From Boswellia sacra (taxonomy: Eukaryota > Streptophyta > Magnoliopsida > Sapindales > Burseraceae), in assembly GCA_013180625.2 (NCBI GenBank), contig SNVD02010473.1:62001-126000 (forward strand): a stretch of 64,000 bases of DNA. The letters are read 5' to 3'. Below are positions 40,190 to 50,971 of this stretch, in pieces. A program made the position numbers and the translations under genes. Positions within the stretch are counted from its first letter, which is position 1; the number at the start of each line of letters is the position of its first letter. The notes beneath the pieces were generated by a model, which did no database searches, was not told the DNA's origin, and saw only the letters and a list, made by a program, of their open reading frames with translations.

Positions 40190-40820
40190 GGCCGTGAATG
40201 TTGTTTTGCCTTAAATATGAACAGATCTGAATCAAACTAAAATCAAAATAGGTCTAACTATAAAATCTGAATGATATGATTATTTTTTTATTTTAATATC
40301 TGAATTGAAATGTCTTAGAACTTGTAATGGTTCTATACATATATACTTATTTATATATATTATTTTTACTTGTGATATTATTTTACATAGTAAAAAGTAT
40401 TTGCATACCAAATTTGTTACGGATTTATTTATTTAAATATGTATAATTGGAAAATAAATTATTTTTTAAAAGAATTTGATATATAAATAAGCTAAATTGC
40501 TATAAAATAATTTTAAAAATAGATGGAGAATTATAATATAAAATTAGAAATAAATAATAATTTTTTAAAACTAAAATATTAGGTTAGGTACAAATTAGTC
40601 ATAAATGATTTGTTATAACGGCATTTAAGAGAATTAAAAGAATAATAAATAATTCAGACATTTGCATTTAGATAAAAGTTAGAATATTTGGTTTTTTCCA
40701 TTAAGATAAAAATGTCTTAGATTAAGTCTTAAGTAAAAAAAAAAAATCACTATAAAAAGATATGAAGTCTGAAAATAAGATAAATTCAGATTTCAGATAA
40801 AAAAACAATCAACCCCTATC
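40190..40820. mobile_element. MITE family C, copy 2
   Basis: It shares with 37219-37753 the AGATCTGAAT-type left part and the right part around AATTCAGACATTTGCATTTAG and TAAAAATGTCTTAGATTAA. It ends near AAAAAACAATCAACCCCTAT, matching the AGGGG-ended terminus of copy 1. Its left end is less well preserved. Confidence 0.5.
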
Positions 40821-41329
40821 TCTTTGCACAACATAAGTTGACAAAATATCATCTGAAGGGTAATTACCATGTCATGCTTTTTAACCTTTTTTTTTTTTTT
40901 GCTCGTCTAGTGATATTTTATCAACTTAAATTGTATAAAAAGTTGGTTTTAGATTTAACATTACTCTAAAAAATTACGTTTGAATAACTTTTCTAAGCAA
41001 AAGGTTCATTATGTCTCCCTATCTTGATGTACGTTTTTATTTTAAAAAATTATCATACAATCTAAGTTTATCAAATAAATTATAAATATTAAAATATATA
41101 AGGTGTCTCCTTATGATCTATTTTTGGATCCAACATTGTTGGTGAAGACAGGCAATGTGCCCTAGTCCTTTTTATAGCCGATGATCTTAAAACTTTTTTT
41201 TTCATTGTGAAATATGATAGTTAGAGATTGATTTTTTTTTTAAAAGAACAAATTACCAGGTTTTTAATTAATTTAAAAAGATAAAAACTAATAATTGGGG
41301 CTTTTTGTGTCGATTTTTTGGAAAGGCAG

Positions 41330-42780
41330 GTGGTCCTGTTTTTGCTCAACTAAAAGGGATTGGTTGTTGTTGTTATTATTATTATTGTTATTATTATTAT
41401 TATTACCTTAAATTTCCCAAGAGGTTGGATAATTAATGTTTTTCTGAAAAAGGTATTTATAAACTATGTTAGGCAGCCCAAAGGAATGAAGGATTTAAGG
41501 ATTGTTTGGGGTAGTTGTGTCGTGAGAAATTGCTGTCTAAAAGTTCTTCATAAAAAAATTAGCCATAGTTGTAGATTTACTTGGGTTTTATATATAGAAT
41601 TTATCATGCATGTTCATTATTTTTCCCTTCATTATAATAGTAGGGATTTTGAAAGCGATGCCGCTTATTACATCTCTTTCTAAAGTTTCAATATCAATTT
41701 ATTATTTCATAGATCTTTATTAAAAAGATATTGTTTTTTTGGGTAAACCACTTAATACAAATAATTTAAAGTGTCTACCAAACCAATAATTTTATTTTTC
41801 ACTTTTTTGTTACCCATTAACGAAAAACTAAGATTACACTCAATTTTGTAAATACAAATCAATTAAATTCGGTAAGACAAAAAAGTTGTTTTTGTATTAT
41901 AATTTTTCAATACACTTTAAATTTAATATCTATTTTATATCCTTTTTAAAATTTAATATCAATAATATATTCTTAAATACTTTTAAAAAATAAAATTAAT
42001 CAATAAACAAACCCAAATCTAATGATTTTTTTTTTTTTTAGATTTAGATAGAGGAGAGTAACATCAAATCAATTTTCTCCGATAACAAGGAGACAAACTT
42101 TGTTTACAACAAAATCTCGAAGATGGAGCCAGTGTCTAGTGTCTGAATGATAAGACGAGTCATAATCCAAGTACCTGTTCAAACTCCCCAAAATATGTAT
42201 TAAAAACAAAATGAAGTCATAAAAGTCAAATTTATATCATGAATGGACAAATAAACTTTAATATTTTCACATGAAAGATACGAATTTGAATCATATAGAT
42301 CCTCCAATTTGGTTCTATCCAATAATATTACGCACATTTAATCAAATTAACTTATGTTTCTGTAGCAAAATAACTCGCATGTTAAACATTTTTAGTCATA
42401 CCCAAATACGTACTTTCAAAGGTTTTGTCAGATCAAAACCAATCATTGACACATTTAATTCAACCGAGTTATTTATGAATTTAGAAAATGTGTTATCTAG
42501 TCGCATCCAAATTTATAATCACATCGAATTTAATTAAATTTATATATATTTAAATTTTATTCAAGGTAACATATTTTGGCATCCATTCTAGATTGGAATA
42601 AATACATACATAGATACATACATATATATATTTAAAATAAAAAAAATAAGTTGCAAAATATGATGAGAGTTTTCTAGTTGGATTATGAGAACATCAGTTA
42701 AATATATCAAAAATCCATTTTTCTTAATTTAAGGGTGAATTAATTGGATTTCATTAAATTTGACAGAAAATCCATTAAAA
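41330..42780. repeat. Segmental tandem duplication, unit 1
   Basis: About 1.45 kb matching unit 2 (42781-44754) in the same orientation. Shared landmarks are a GTTGTT/ATT microsatellite start, CTATGTTAGGCAGCCCAAA (41465 and 42896), GATAACAAGGAGACAAACTT (42081 and 43950) and GGATTTCATTAAATTTGA near the end (42739 and 44713). Substitutions and small indels are spread throughout. The open frame at 41360-41683 is not conserved in unit 2. Confidence 0.8.
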
Positions 42781-44754
42781 GGTTGGTGGTGATTGTTGTT
42801 GTTGTTCTTATAATAATAATAATTTATTATTATTATAACCTTATATTTTCCAAAAGGTTGGATAATTAATTTTTTTATTTAAAGTATTTATAAACTATGT
42901 TAGGCAGCCCAAATGAATGAAGGATTTAAGGATTGATTAGGATAGTTGTGCCCTGGGAAATTGTTGTCTAAAAGTTTTTCACAAAAAATTAGATATTAAT
43001 TATAGATTTACTTGGGTTTTATAGATAGAATTTATCATGTACGTTCATAATTTTTCGTTTAATTATAATAGTAGGGTTTTTTGGAAGCGATGCTGCTTAT
43101 TACATCTCTTTCTGAAGTTTCAATATAATTTTATTATTTCATAGATCGTTATTAAAAAGATATCATTTTGTTGGTAAATTATTGAATGCAAAATAATTTA
43201 AAGTGTCCACCAAACCAATCATTCCATTTTTCCCTTTTTTGTTGCCCATTAACCAAAAACTAAGTTCGCACTCGATTTTGTAAATGCAAATCAATTAAAT
43301 TCGGTAAGACAAAAGGCTATTTCTGTAATGTATATTTTTTAATATATTTTAATTTTAATATCAATATTATATTATATTATTTTTGTGAAGTTTGTCATTT
43401 TTTTTTTTAGTTTAAACTAGTAAATGTTGTAAATCTAGCATTACTCTAATATTAATATTTTAAACCCTATAATAATACATTCCCTTACGTGTGAAGATTC
43501 CGTACCCTTACAACGTGAACCGGATTAAGCCTCACACATTTGTTTTTTGGTAACTGGAGTGTCCGAGCTAGCTTACGGTATCCCACTTAAAATCATGGGA
43601 GAGGCCATTGTGGAGAGTCGAACCCAAAATTTTATCGATGGCCTTATCAACTCCTTCATGGACCGCCCTTGCCACTTGAATCAATCTATTATGGGTGATT
43701 AAGCCTCACATGTCTCAACGAATGTTATAAGTAGATTAAATAATAATATTTTTAATTAATTTTTAAATAACATACAAGAGAGTCGAATCTACAAGTTAAA
43801 TTATTATGACTTTTTTAAAATTTAATATCACAAATGTATTTTTAAATACTTTTGAAAAAAAAACATAAAATTTATCAATAAGCGTACCCAAGTCTAAGCA
43901 TTTTGTTTTCGAGTTTTAGACAGCGAAGAAATACGATCAATTATCTCCAATAACAAGGAGACAAACTTTGTTTGCAACAAAATCTCAAGGTGGAGCCACT
44001 GTCCCAATGATAAGATGACTTACAAACCAATTACTTTTTCATGTGTATCACAAGGATGACAAAAAGTCAAAATATATATTAAACACGCAAAAAAAAAGTA
44101 ATAAAAGTCAAATTTATGCCATGAATGGACAAATAAATTTTATTATTTTCATAGTATGAATCTGGGTCATATAGATCCTCAAATTTTGGTTCTATCTAAT
44201 AATATTCCGCCCATTTAATCAAATTAACTTGCGTCTCTAGCAAAATCACTCGCATGTTAAACATTTTTTGTCATATTCAAATTCATACTTCCAAAGATTT
44301 GTAGAATCAAAACCAATCATTATCACATTTGATTATGAGAACATAAGTTAAATATAGTGATATTATGTTCTCATAATCCAACTCGAAATGTGATATTAAT
44401 TTGGTTCTATCTTTTTAACTTATGTTCTCATAATCCAACTCGAAATGTGATATTAATTTAGTAAATTTGTTATCGAATCACATCCGCATTTAAAACGACA
44501 TCTAATTTAATTAAATTTATATATATTTTATTCAAGTTAAAATATCTTGACATCCATTGTTGAGTGGAAGAAATATATATATACAATTTAAAATAAGAAA
44601 AATAACAATAATAAGTTGGGAAATGTGACAGGAGTTTTCGAGTTGGATTATGAGAACAAAAGTTAAATATATCAAATATCCCTTTTTCTAAATGTAAGGA
44701 TGGATTAATTGGATTTCATTAAATTTGAGAGAAAATCTATTAAAAGGTCACAAA
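42781..44754. repeat. Segmental tandem duplication, unit 2, with insertion
   Basis: The second copy is longer because about 43430-43800 holds sequence absent from unit 1 (including a GTCGAACCCAAAATTTTATC segment), probably a later insertion. At 44366-44459 a 40-base segment (TTATGTTCTCATAATCCAAC and on) is repeated directly. Its inverse occurs at about 42675 and 44637 (GTTGGATTATGAGAACA), giving local foldback potential. Confidence 0.75.
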
Positions 44755-44823
44755 TTTCAATTACGTATATAGAAAGGATTTGAGTTTTTACCGACTTATT
44801 AGTATGATAATGTTATTTAACTA

Positions 44824-45086
44824 GGAGTAATGCTATTCTTATAAACTACTTATACAAACTCACCCGTATAAACTGACGTGACATAATATAATTTGATAAA
44901 TATATATTACTAATAAATTACATTAATTAACATGAGTGATGTGACAAATAAATACAGTAATTTGATAAATATATATTAATAATAAATGACATTAATTAAC
45001 ATGGATGATGTGACGATTATATAGGAATGTCATATTAGTTTGTATGTGTGAGTTCGTAAAAATAGTTTGTATGAATAGTATTACTC
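44824..45086. mobile_element. MITE family A, copy 2, with 8-bp target duplication
   Basis: It starts GGAGTAATGCTATTCTTATA and ends with the near inverse GAATAGTATTACTC. It is flanked by TTTAACTA at 44816-44823 and 45087-45094, an 8-bp duplication pointing to a hAT-type transposase. Inside, a segment of about 67 bases (TTTGATAAATATATATTA...ATTAATTAACATG) is repeated twice in tandem. Confidence 0.8.
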
Positions 45087-45094
45087 TTTAACTA

Positions 45095-45655
45095 ACCAAA
45101 CGTTTCAATCATAGTCAAACTAAGTTAGCCCGTTGAAATTCAAGTCGATCCATTCATTGTACGGATAACCCAAACAAAAGTAAAGTAATTTAGATCTAAT
45201 TAGTGCTATTGGGGATAGGCTTAAACTAAAAAATTATTTCGAAAGACTTTGTATAATTACAAAGGAATGATAAATTTGTTGTTAACTTTTAACAAATTAT
45301 ATCAACGATAACTTTTAATGCGTAGAAAGTAATAATTAAAAAATCAACAGGGCACAAGCCGATCCGTAATGTCACAGGTCTTACTTTAAAGCACAAGTTA
45401 AGCATGAGTCACAGATACAGATAAGAACTTATTAAATCTATAATTGTGAATCACCAATTTCCTGCGTATTCTAGTTTTACTTTATGTCAATTCAAAAGGT
45501 AATAATTAAATAATTTATTTGTTATTCGTCGTTAGATTGTTGCAGCTTGAAAAAAGTGAAGAATTATTATTATATGTGTCCTAAAGACTAAAGTATCTTC
45601 AGCTTGGTTTACGTTGCATTAATGGGTTGGGATGAGATAATTAAATATAAAAAAA
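45095..45655. other. Intergenic spacer
   Basis: AT-rich, with no gene, repeat or structured element that I can support. Confidence 0.45.
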
Positions 45656-46807
45656 GAAAAAATTGGGAAAATAGATTACATTAGGGGGTTTTGTTAAAAA
45701 ATAAACACATTCTAAAAAATTTTTATGTTATAGATACTTTTTTGATAAAAAGAGTCAAATATCCTTTAAAATTACTTGCATTCGACACTCTTTTCGAGGA
45801 TGAAATGGTCAAATTACAAACTATGGTCAAATTACTTGCATTCAATAAATTTAGAGCTATATATCGCTCGAAGACTTGCGCGCTTGCTGGACAGACGCTC
45901 GACACTGTACGAAGACTTGCGCATTCGACGCTCGACACTTATGTGTTGAGTCATGTCGGATTTTCGACAACAGTCTTATTTTCGGGGACACATCAATCTG
46001 ATATTCGACATTACCTTGCATCCGACACTACTCGATACTCCACACGTATGTGTCGAGCCGTGTCGAGTCATGCAGATTCTTGATAACAGTCTATTTTCGA
46101 GAACATATTAATCCGACACTCGACACTACCTTGCATCTGACACCACTTGACACTCGACACGTATGTGTCGAGCCGTGTCGAGTCGTGTCGGATTCTCGAT
46201 AACAGTCTATTTTTGAAGACACATTAATCCAATACTCGACACTATCTTGCATCCGACACAACTCGACACTCGACATTACTTGCATTCGACACAACTCGAC
46301 ACTCGACATTATTTGCGTCCGACACAACTCGACATGTCGAGTGTCTTCTTCATCACGAAAAAACGCGTCGATTTTCACTATTTTTTCACATATTAAACCA
46401 AAAAATCAATCAAATAACACTTCATTTAGCCCCACAAACACATAATAAATACAAAATACGAACTCAAACTCAAATCCTCAAATTCAAAATCCCTAAAATC
46501 TACCTCAAATCCTCAAACCTGGAATAAGTTTCTCGTTCCTCTTACTGCATTTCAGACTGCGCTTTCGACGGTGTATTGGAAGCGAGACAACAACAGACGG
46601 TTATGAAAATAGGACACGGTTATAAAAATAAGACACGATAACTGGTAAGTGAAGGAAAGAAGGAAATAAAAAGTTTATGAATAAATTGAATTTCAAAGGG
46701 TATTTGAATTTTTTTGTCAAGAAAATATCTATAGCATACAAATTTTTCAGGATGTGTCTATTTTTTAATAAGACCCCCTAATTATGTCTATTTTCTCAAT
46801 TTTTTCC
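45656..46807. mobile_element. TIR element with TCGACAC-rich internal satellite
   Basis: The left arm (45656 to about 45775, beginning GAAAAAATTGGGAAAATAGA) matches the inverted right arm (about 46690-46807, reverse complement beginning GGAAAAAATTGAGAAAATAG). They share AGGGGGT and TAAAAAATA(A/G)ACACAT blocks. A-rich flanks hide the exact target duplication. The centre is made of TCGACAC/GTGTCGA repeats. Frames crossing it on both strands translate the repeat only and are not credible genes. Size and long arms suggest a non-autonomous Mutator-like element. Confidence 0.75.
45962..46340. repeat. About 119-bp tandem repeat with CTCGACAC hairpins
   Basis: Units begin near 45964, 46081 and 46200 at (G/C)(A/G)(A/T)AACAGTCT. 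Each carries CTTGCATC(C/T)GACAC. The first two also carry the hairpin (A/C)TC(C/G)ACACGTATGTGTCGAG with GCCGTGTCGAG following. The third unit degenerates into shorter repeats of ACTCGACACTCGACATTA. Confidence 0.8.
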
Positions 46808-46975
46808 AAAAAAAAAAAGCACGCGCGAAAGAAATTTGGCTTCATTGCTTCTAGATTTCAAACCTTTTTACTTTAGATTTCATGAATTAACCGTTTTATC
46901 TTTAAATTTTCATAAACCATTTTTTAACTGTTATTTAATGAGGAAGTTGATATTTCATCTTAATATATATAAATG

Positions 46976-47686
46976 GGATAATTCTAATTTGCCTCCTGAG
47001 GTTAGGACTAAAAAAAATTGAGGACCTCAGTTTTCTGAAATCTAAGAATGCCCCATGAGGTTACTGTAGTGCCGTTAAATTTAACGAGAAATGTATTAAA
47101 CCGTTAGATTTAACGGAAAATGTATTGAATAATAACTTAATGCTAATATTAGATTTAACAAAAAATGTATTAAATAATAGGAATAATTCTAATTTGCCCA
47201 TTGAGGTTAGGTTTAAAGAAAATTGAAGACTTCAGTTTTCTGAAATCTAAGATTACCCCCTGAGGTTACTGTAGCACCGTTAAATTTAACGGAAAATGTA
47301 TTAAATAGTAACTTAACGCTAATAAACAGTAGTATTTTCTATTAAATCTAACGGTTTAATGCATTTTCCGTTAAATCTAACGGTGATACAGTAACTTCAG
47401 GGGGCAATCTTGGATTTCAGAAAACTGAGGCCCTCAATTTTTTTTTTGCCTAACCTCAAGGGGCAAATTAGAATTACCCATAAATAATAACTTAACGCTA
47501 ATAAGCAGTAAAATAGACTATAATACCCTTTTCTAAATGGTTTCTAAAGCGTTAAGTAACTATTTAATACATTTTCTGTTAAATCTAACGGTGCTACAGT
47601 AACCTCAGGGGGTAATTTTGAGTTTCAAAAAACTGAGGTCCTCAATTTCTTTTGGCCTAACCTCAGGGGGCAAATTAGAATTAATC
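46976..47686. mobile_element. Outer MITE of a nested pair
   Basis: It begins GATAATTCTAATTTGCC and ends with its inverse GGCAAATTAGAATTAATC. The arms run about 110 bases, including CCTGAGGTTAGG, AAAACTGAGG-type and GTTAAATTTAACG blocks. A related 301-bp element (47180-47480) interrupts it. Without that insert it would be about 400 bp. TA-rich flanks make its own target duplication unclear. Confidence 0.8.
47180..47480. mobile_element. Inner MITE of the same family, 9-bp target duplication
   Basis: It begins GGAATAATTCTAATTTGCCC and ends AATTAGAATTACCCA. It is flanked by identical TAAATAATA at 47171-47179 and 47481-47489. The 9-bp duplication is typical of Mutator-like elements. Its arms match those of the outer element, so a member of the family inserted into another member. 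Confidence 0.85.
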
Positions 47687-47689
47687 ATA

Positions 47690-48720
47690 TATATATATGT
47701 TTTATAGTATTTGATAAAAAAGTATATTAAAGCTCTAAATAAAGAGAAAAATCAAGTAATTTTTTTTTTATCCAATCTAATCGAATTCAATCTATTACTA
47801 CAAAATCTACCGATAATAAGTTGGTTTTGATTAATTTAATTTTTGGGACTCTTAGGATACTTGTTGAAAACAATATGAAAGCACAAATTGACAAATAATT
47901 AATTCACAAGAAAAACAATTGAGTAATGTGACTTCTTCAACTAATACTAAAAGTGTGTTGTCTTATATGGAAAATTTCCAAGTCAACTAAGTGAGAAAAT
48001 AAATACGTGATAGTGATACAATAAATTAAAAAAAAAAATCAATCAGTCTGCAGACTCTACGCCTTTTCTTTTTCCATAGCGTACACCTTCTAATGAAGCG
48101 ACTTGTCCACTATTTTTCTAAGACGAAGATATTAATTCCACGATACAAAAACAATTCACTGAACATATTGAAGTAGTTTTTAATTGATGTACTTTTTGAT
48201 TGTCATCCAATTCAAAAATCACGATATTTTTTTATTGTCAAAATGGGTTTTTCCACTTTTATAGGTTCATGATTTGTGCGGAGAATTTTTATTTGCATAT
48301 ATGACACAAATGGCCTTAGTACCACATATATTTTTTTTTTTTGCTATGACTTATAAACAAATAGGTAGAAACTTGGTCAACAAAATTATCATTAACCACT
48401 ATAAATTTGCCAAGAATTTCGAAGCTATATATGAATTGATTATTAACACCCTTTCATGCGCACAAGGAGACCTTTTACGTCCAAATATAAATATGAGCAT
48501 TCAGTAAATGTTATAAACAATTATATTCTCCTGGACTGACGGGGAATCAAATCTCAAGATTGTTGCAAATATTTTATGGAATCGATGAAGCTTCAATCTA
48601 TGCATTGCCATTTGGATTCACACCTAACATACGTACTTTTCTTTTGGAAAGGGGTTATTAATTATGATTTAAAATATACGATTTTTATATTTTACAAAAT
48701 TTGATTTTTCTGTACGTTTT
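47690..48720. other. AT-rich intergenic region
   Basis: No gene is supported. It runs up to the first recognisable unit of the array that starts near 48720. Confidence 0.45.
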
Positions 48721-48930
48721 GAACAGTAGTAAACTATTGGACAAAATTTGAGGTTTTCTATACGACTTTCAAGTTTGAACAAAAATAAAAAACTTAATTT
48801 GTTATTAATTATTGATACTTGTCAATTGAAGATAAGGATAGTTTCGATTGAGAGACGACGACGATGATGGAGGACTAAAATTGTTTTTGGAAACAAAATT
48901 AACAACTTATAGTAAAAAATTTGTTAGAAA

Positions 48931-49122
48931 GAATAATGTTAGTCTTATAAATTTTATATATAAATTTTTTCATACAAATTGATGTGTTATAAATTAATTA
49001 GAGTAATAGATATTTAGCAATCTATTTATTCAATAAAAGTGATGATGTATTAATAAATAAGTAATGTTATATCAGTTCATGTAAATAAGTATATAATAGA
49101 GTTTGTAAGAATAGTATTACTC
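48931..49122. mobile_element. MITE family A, copy 3, inside the repeat array
   Basis: It starts GAATAATGTTAGTCTTATAA and ends with the near inverse TTGTAAGAATAGTATTACTC. It splits the first two units of the array, so it inserted after the array had formed. Confidence 0.65.
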
Positions 49123-49212
49123 TATCAGATCGTAACTAGTTATAATTAATTAATTATAATTTTAAATAATAATAAAATATTTGATTTGTTGTTATTATTA
49201 TTGAGATATCTC

Positions 49213-49259
<47 letters not shown>
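49213..49259. repeat. (AAT)n microsatellite
   Basis: About 15 uninterrupted AAT/ATA triplets, followed by AACAACAACCACGACAAC. Confidence 0.95.
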
Positions 49260-49262
<3 letters not shown>

Positions 49263-50284
49263 CAACCACGACAACAATAGTAGGAAGAGAATTGGTTTTA
49301 CAAACGAATTTAATGACTCATAGTAAAAGATTCGTTAGTATATCGTTGCCGGCTTTGAACAGTAATAAAATATTTGGCAAAAATTTGAGGTTTTTTGTAC
49401 GACTTTGAACAATAATAAAATATATGGTTTGTTATTAATTGCTGATGCGCAATTATCGAATAATAATAATATTATTATTAAAAGGAATTGAATTGTTCTT
49501 AGAAACAAAATTAACAACTTATGGTAAAAGATTTGCCAGAACATCGCAGCCAGTTAGAATCAATTAATGTATGTCTTTGAACAGTAACAAAATATTTGGC
49601 GAAAATTTTGATGTTTTTTCTGCGACTTTGAATACTAATAAAATATTTGGTTTGTTATCAATTATTAATACGCATCATTGAAGATGATTGAGAGATAATA
49701 ATAGTAATAAATGAATGGAATTGTTCTTGAAACAAAATTATCAACTTACAGTAAAAGATGTGTCAAAACATTGCAGCACCTTACAATCAATTAATGCACA
49801 ACTTTGAATAGGAATAAAATATTTGGCAAAATTTTGAGGTTTTCTACACAATTTTAACAGTAATAAAATATGTTATTTGTTATTAATTATTGATACATAT
49901 CGATCGAAGATGATTAAGATTTAAATAATAATAATAATAATAAAACGAGTGGAATTGTTCTTAGAAACAAAATTAACAACTCATACTAAAAGATTTGTCA
50001 GATCACCGGTTACAATCAATTAAACTTTCGTTAACTTTTCGTTAAATAGGTCACCTCATTTTTTAGAAGGATTCACTATATAATTTGTTTCCAAATTTAT
50101 ACGCTCTAATCTCCTATAAATCATTTTCTATTTTCTTAAATATGTTAGGTTTTTCTAAATTTTAATTTTCTTAAAAGAGTTACCAAAAATAATTTTACTC
50201 CTCTCTTGATTAATCATTTATTAAAATTTTAGTATTTTATTCTCATTCAATCCTGATCATAAATAGACAAAAAATATTATGTAA

Positions 50285-50575
50285 AATTAATTTATATTTA
50301 AAGAGTAAAGTTTATTATGTCTCATAAAATTTTATGTGTATTTTTAATTAATAAAATTTTTTTCAGCACACTCAAAATAATTTTCTGGGCTTACGCCTTA
50401 GTTCTAGTATAATTAATCTTAATTTGGTCTTATATGATATATTGTTAATTATTTGTTTGAATAGTTTATATTTAAAGAGTAAAGTTTATTATGTCTCATA
50501 AAATTTTAGGTGCATTTTTAATTAATAAAATCTTTTTAAAATTTTTTTCAGCACACTCAAAATAATTTTATGGGC
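50285..50575. repeat. Direct duplication of about 120 bp
   Basis: TTATATTTAAAGAGTAAAGT begins at 50290 and again at 50467. Both copies run on through TTATGTCTCATAAAATTTTA and TTCAGCACACTCAAAATAAT to a GGGCTT end. They differ by a 10-base insertion and a few substitutions. Confidence 0.85.
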
Positions 50576-50590
50576 TTGAGTCCGGTTACA

Positions 50591-50783
50591 GTACATCGGA
50601 TATATCGGTCCAATAAATTTTTTGTATAAAAATTACAAATTGATGAATAAAAGTTGTAAATTATAAAAGTTGTAAATCAGTAAATATAAAAATTTTAATA
50701 CAACTTTTATATTTACTGATTTACAACTTTTATATATCTATTTATAACTTTTATACAAATTATTATATGGTACATCGAATATA
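50591..50783. repeat. Foldback palindrome (small MITE)
   Basis: Inverted arms of about 70 bases (AAAAGTTGTAAATCAGTAAA against TTTACTGATTTACAACTTTT) meet near 50695 with almost no loop. Near-identical direct repeats GTACATCGGATATA (50591) and GTACATCGAATATA (50770) flank the structure. A transcript would form a long hairpin. Confidence 0.75.
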
Positions 50784-50939
50784 CTACAGTCATTTTCATT
50801 CAACGAAACTAGGAATATAATTGGGTAACGATGACAACAGATTGACGTTGAATTAATAGTATATGATATTGGTGAAATTAATACGTGGTGTTTATCTATA
50901 TAACATCACGGAGTATTTTCATTATTATGAAGTACTTTC

Positions 50940-50971
<32 letters not shown>

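Larger units (their letters stand above)
38471..41329. other. Intergenic region with a GC-rich patch and a family C MITE
   Basis: Apart from the GC-rich patch (38870-39030) and the family C MITE (about 40190-40820), this is AT-rich DNA with no supported gene. Frames over the GC-rich patch open on both strands, show no recognisable domain and look like composition artefacts. Confidence 0.45.
48720..50020. repeat. Array of about five diverged 200-225 bp units with TAA microsatellites
   Basis: Units share an order of landmarks: GAACAGTAATAAAATATTTG, AATTTTGAGGTTTT, TTGTTATTAATTATTGATAC, a TAA/ATA run, AGGAATTG-like then TTGTTCTTAGAAACAAAATT, and AACTTATAGTAAAAGATTTG. Clear units lie at about 48720-48925, 49140-49340, 49350-49550, 49570-49790 and 49800-50010. 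A family A MITE separates the first two. Each unit carries its own triplet run, longest at 49213-49259. Confidence 0.75.

Noticed and set aside
41360..41683. 107-codon frame at the start of the segmental duplication
   Set aside because: It begins in a GTT/ATT microsatellite and the frame is not kept in the second unit.
43640..43680. GTCGAACCC-like text resembling a tRNA B box
   Set aside because: No matching acceptor stem or anticodon arm around it; it lies in the insertion within duplication unit 2.
45691..46378. 130- and 95-codon frames in the TCGACAC element
   Set aside because: They translate the tandem repeat on opposite strands. The repeated peptides are a by-product of the satellite.
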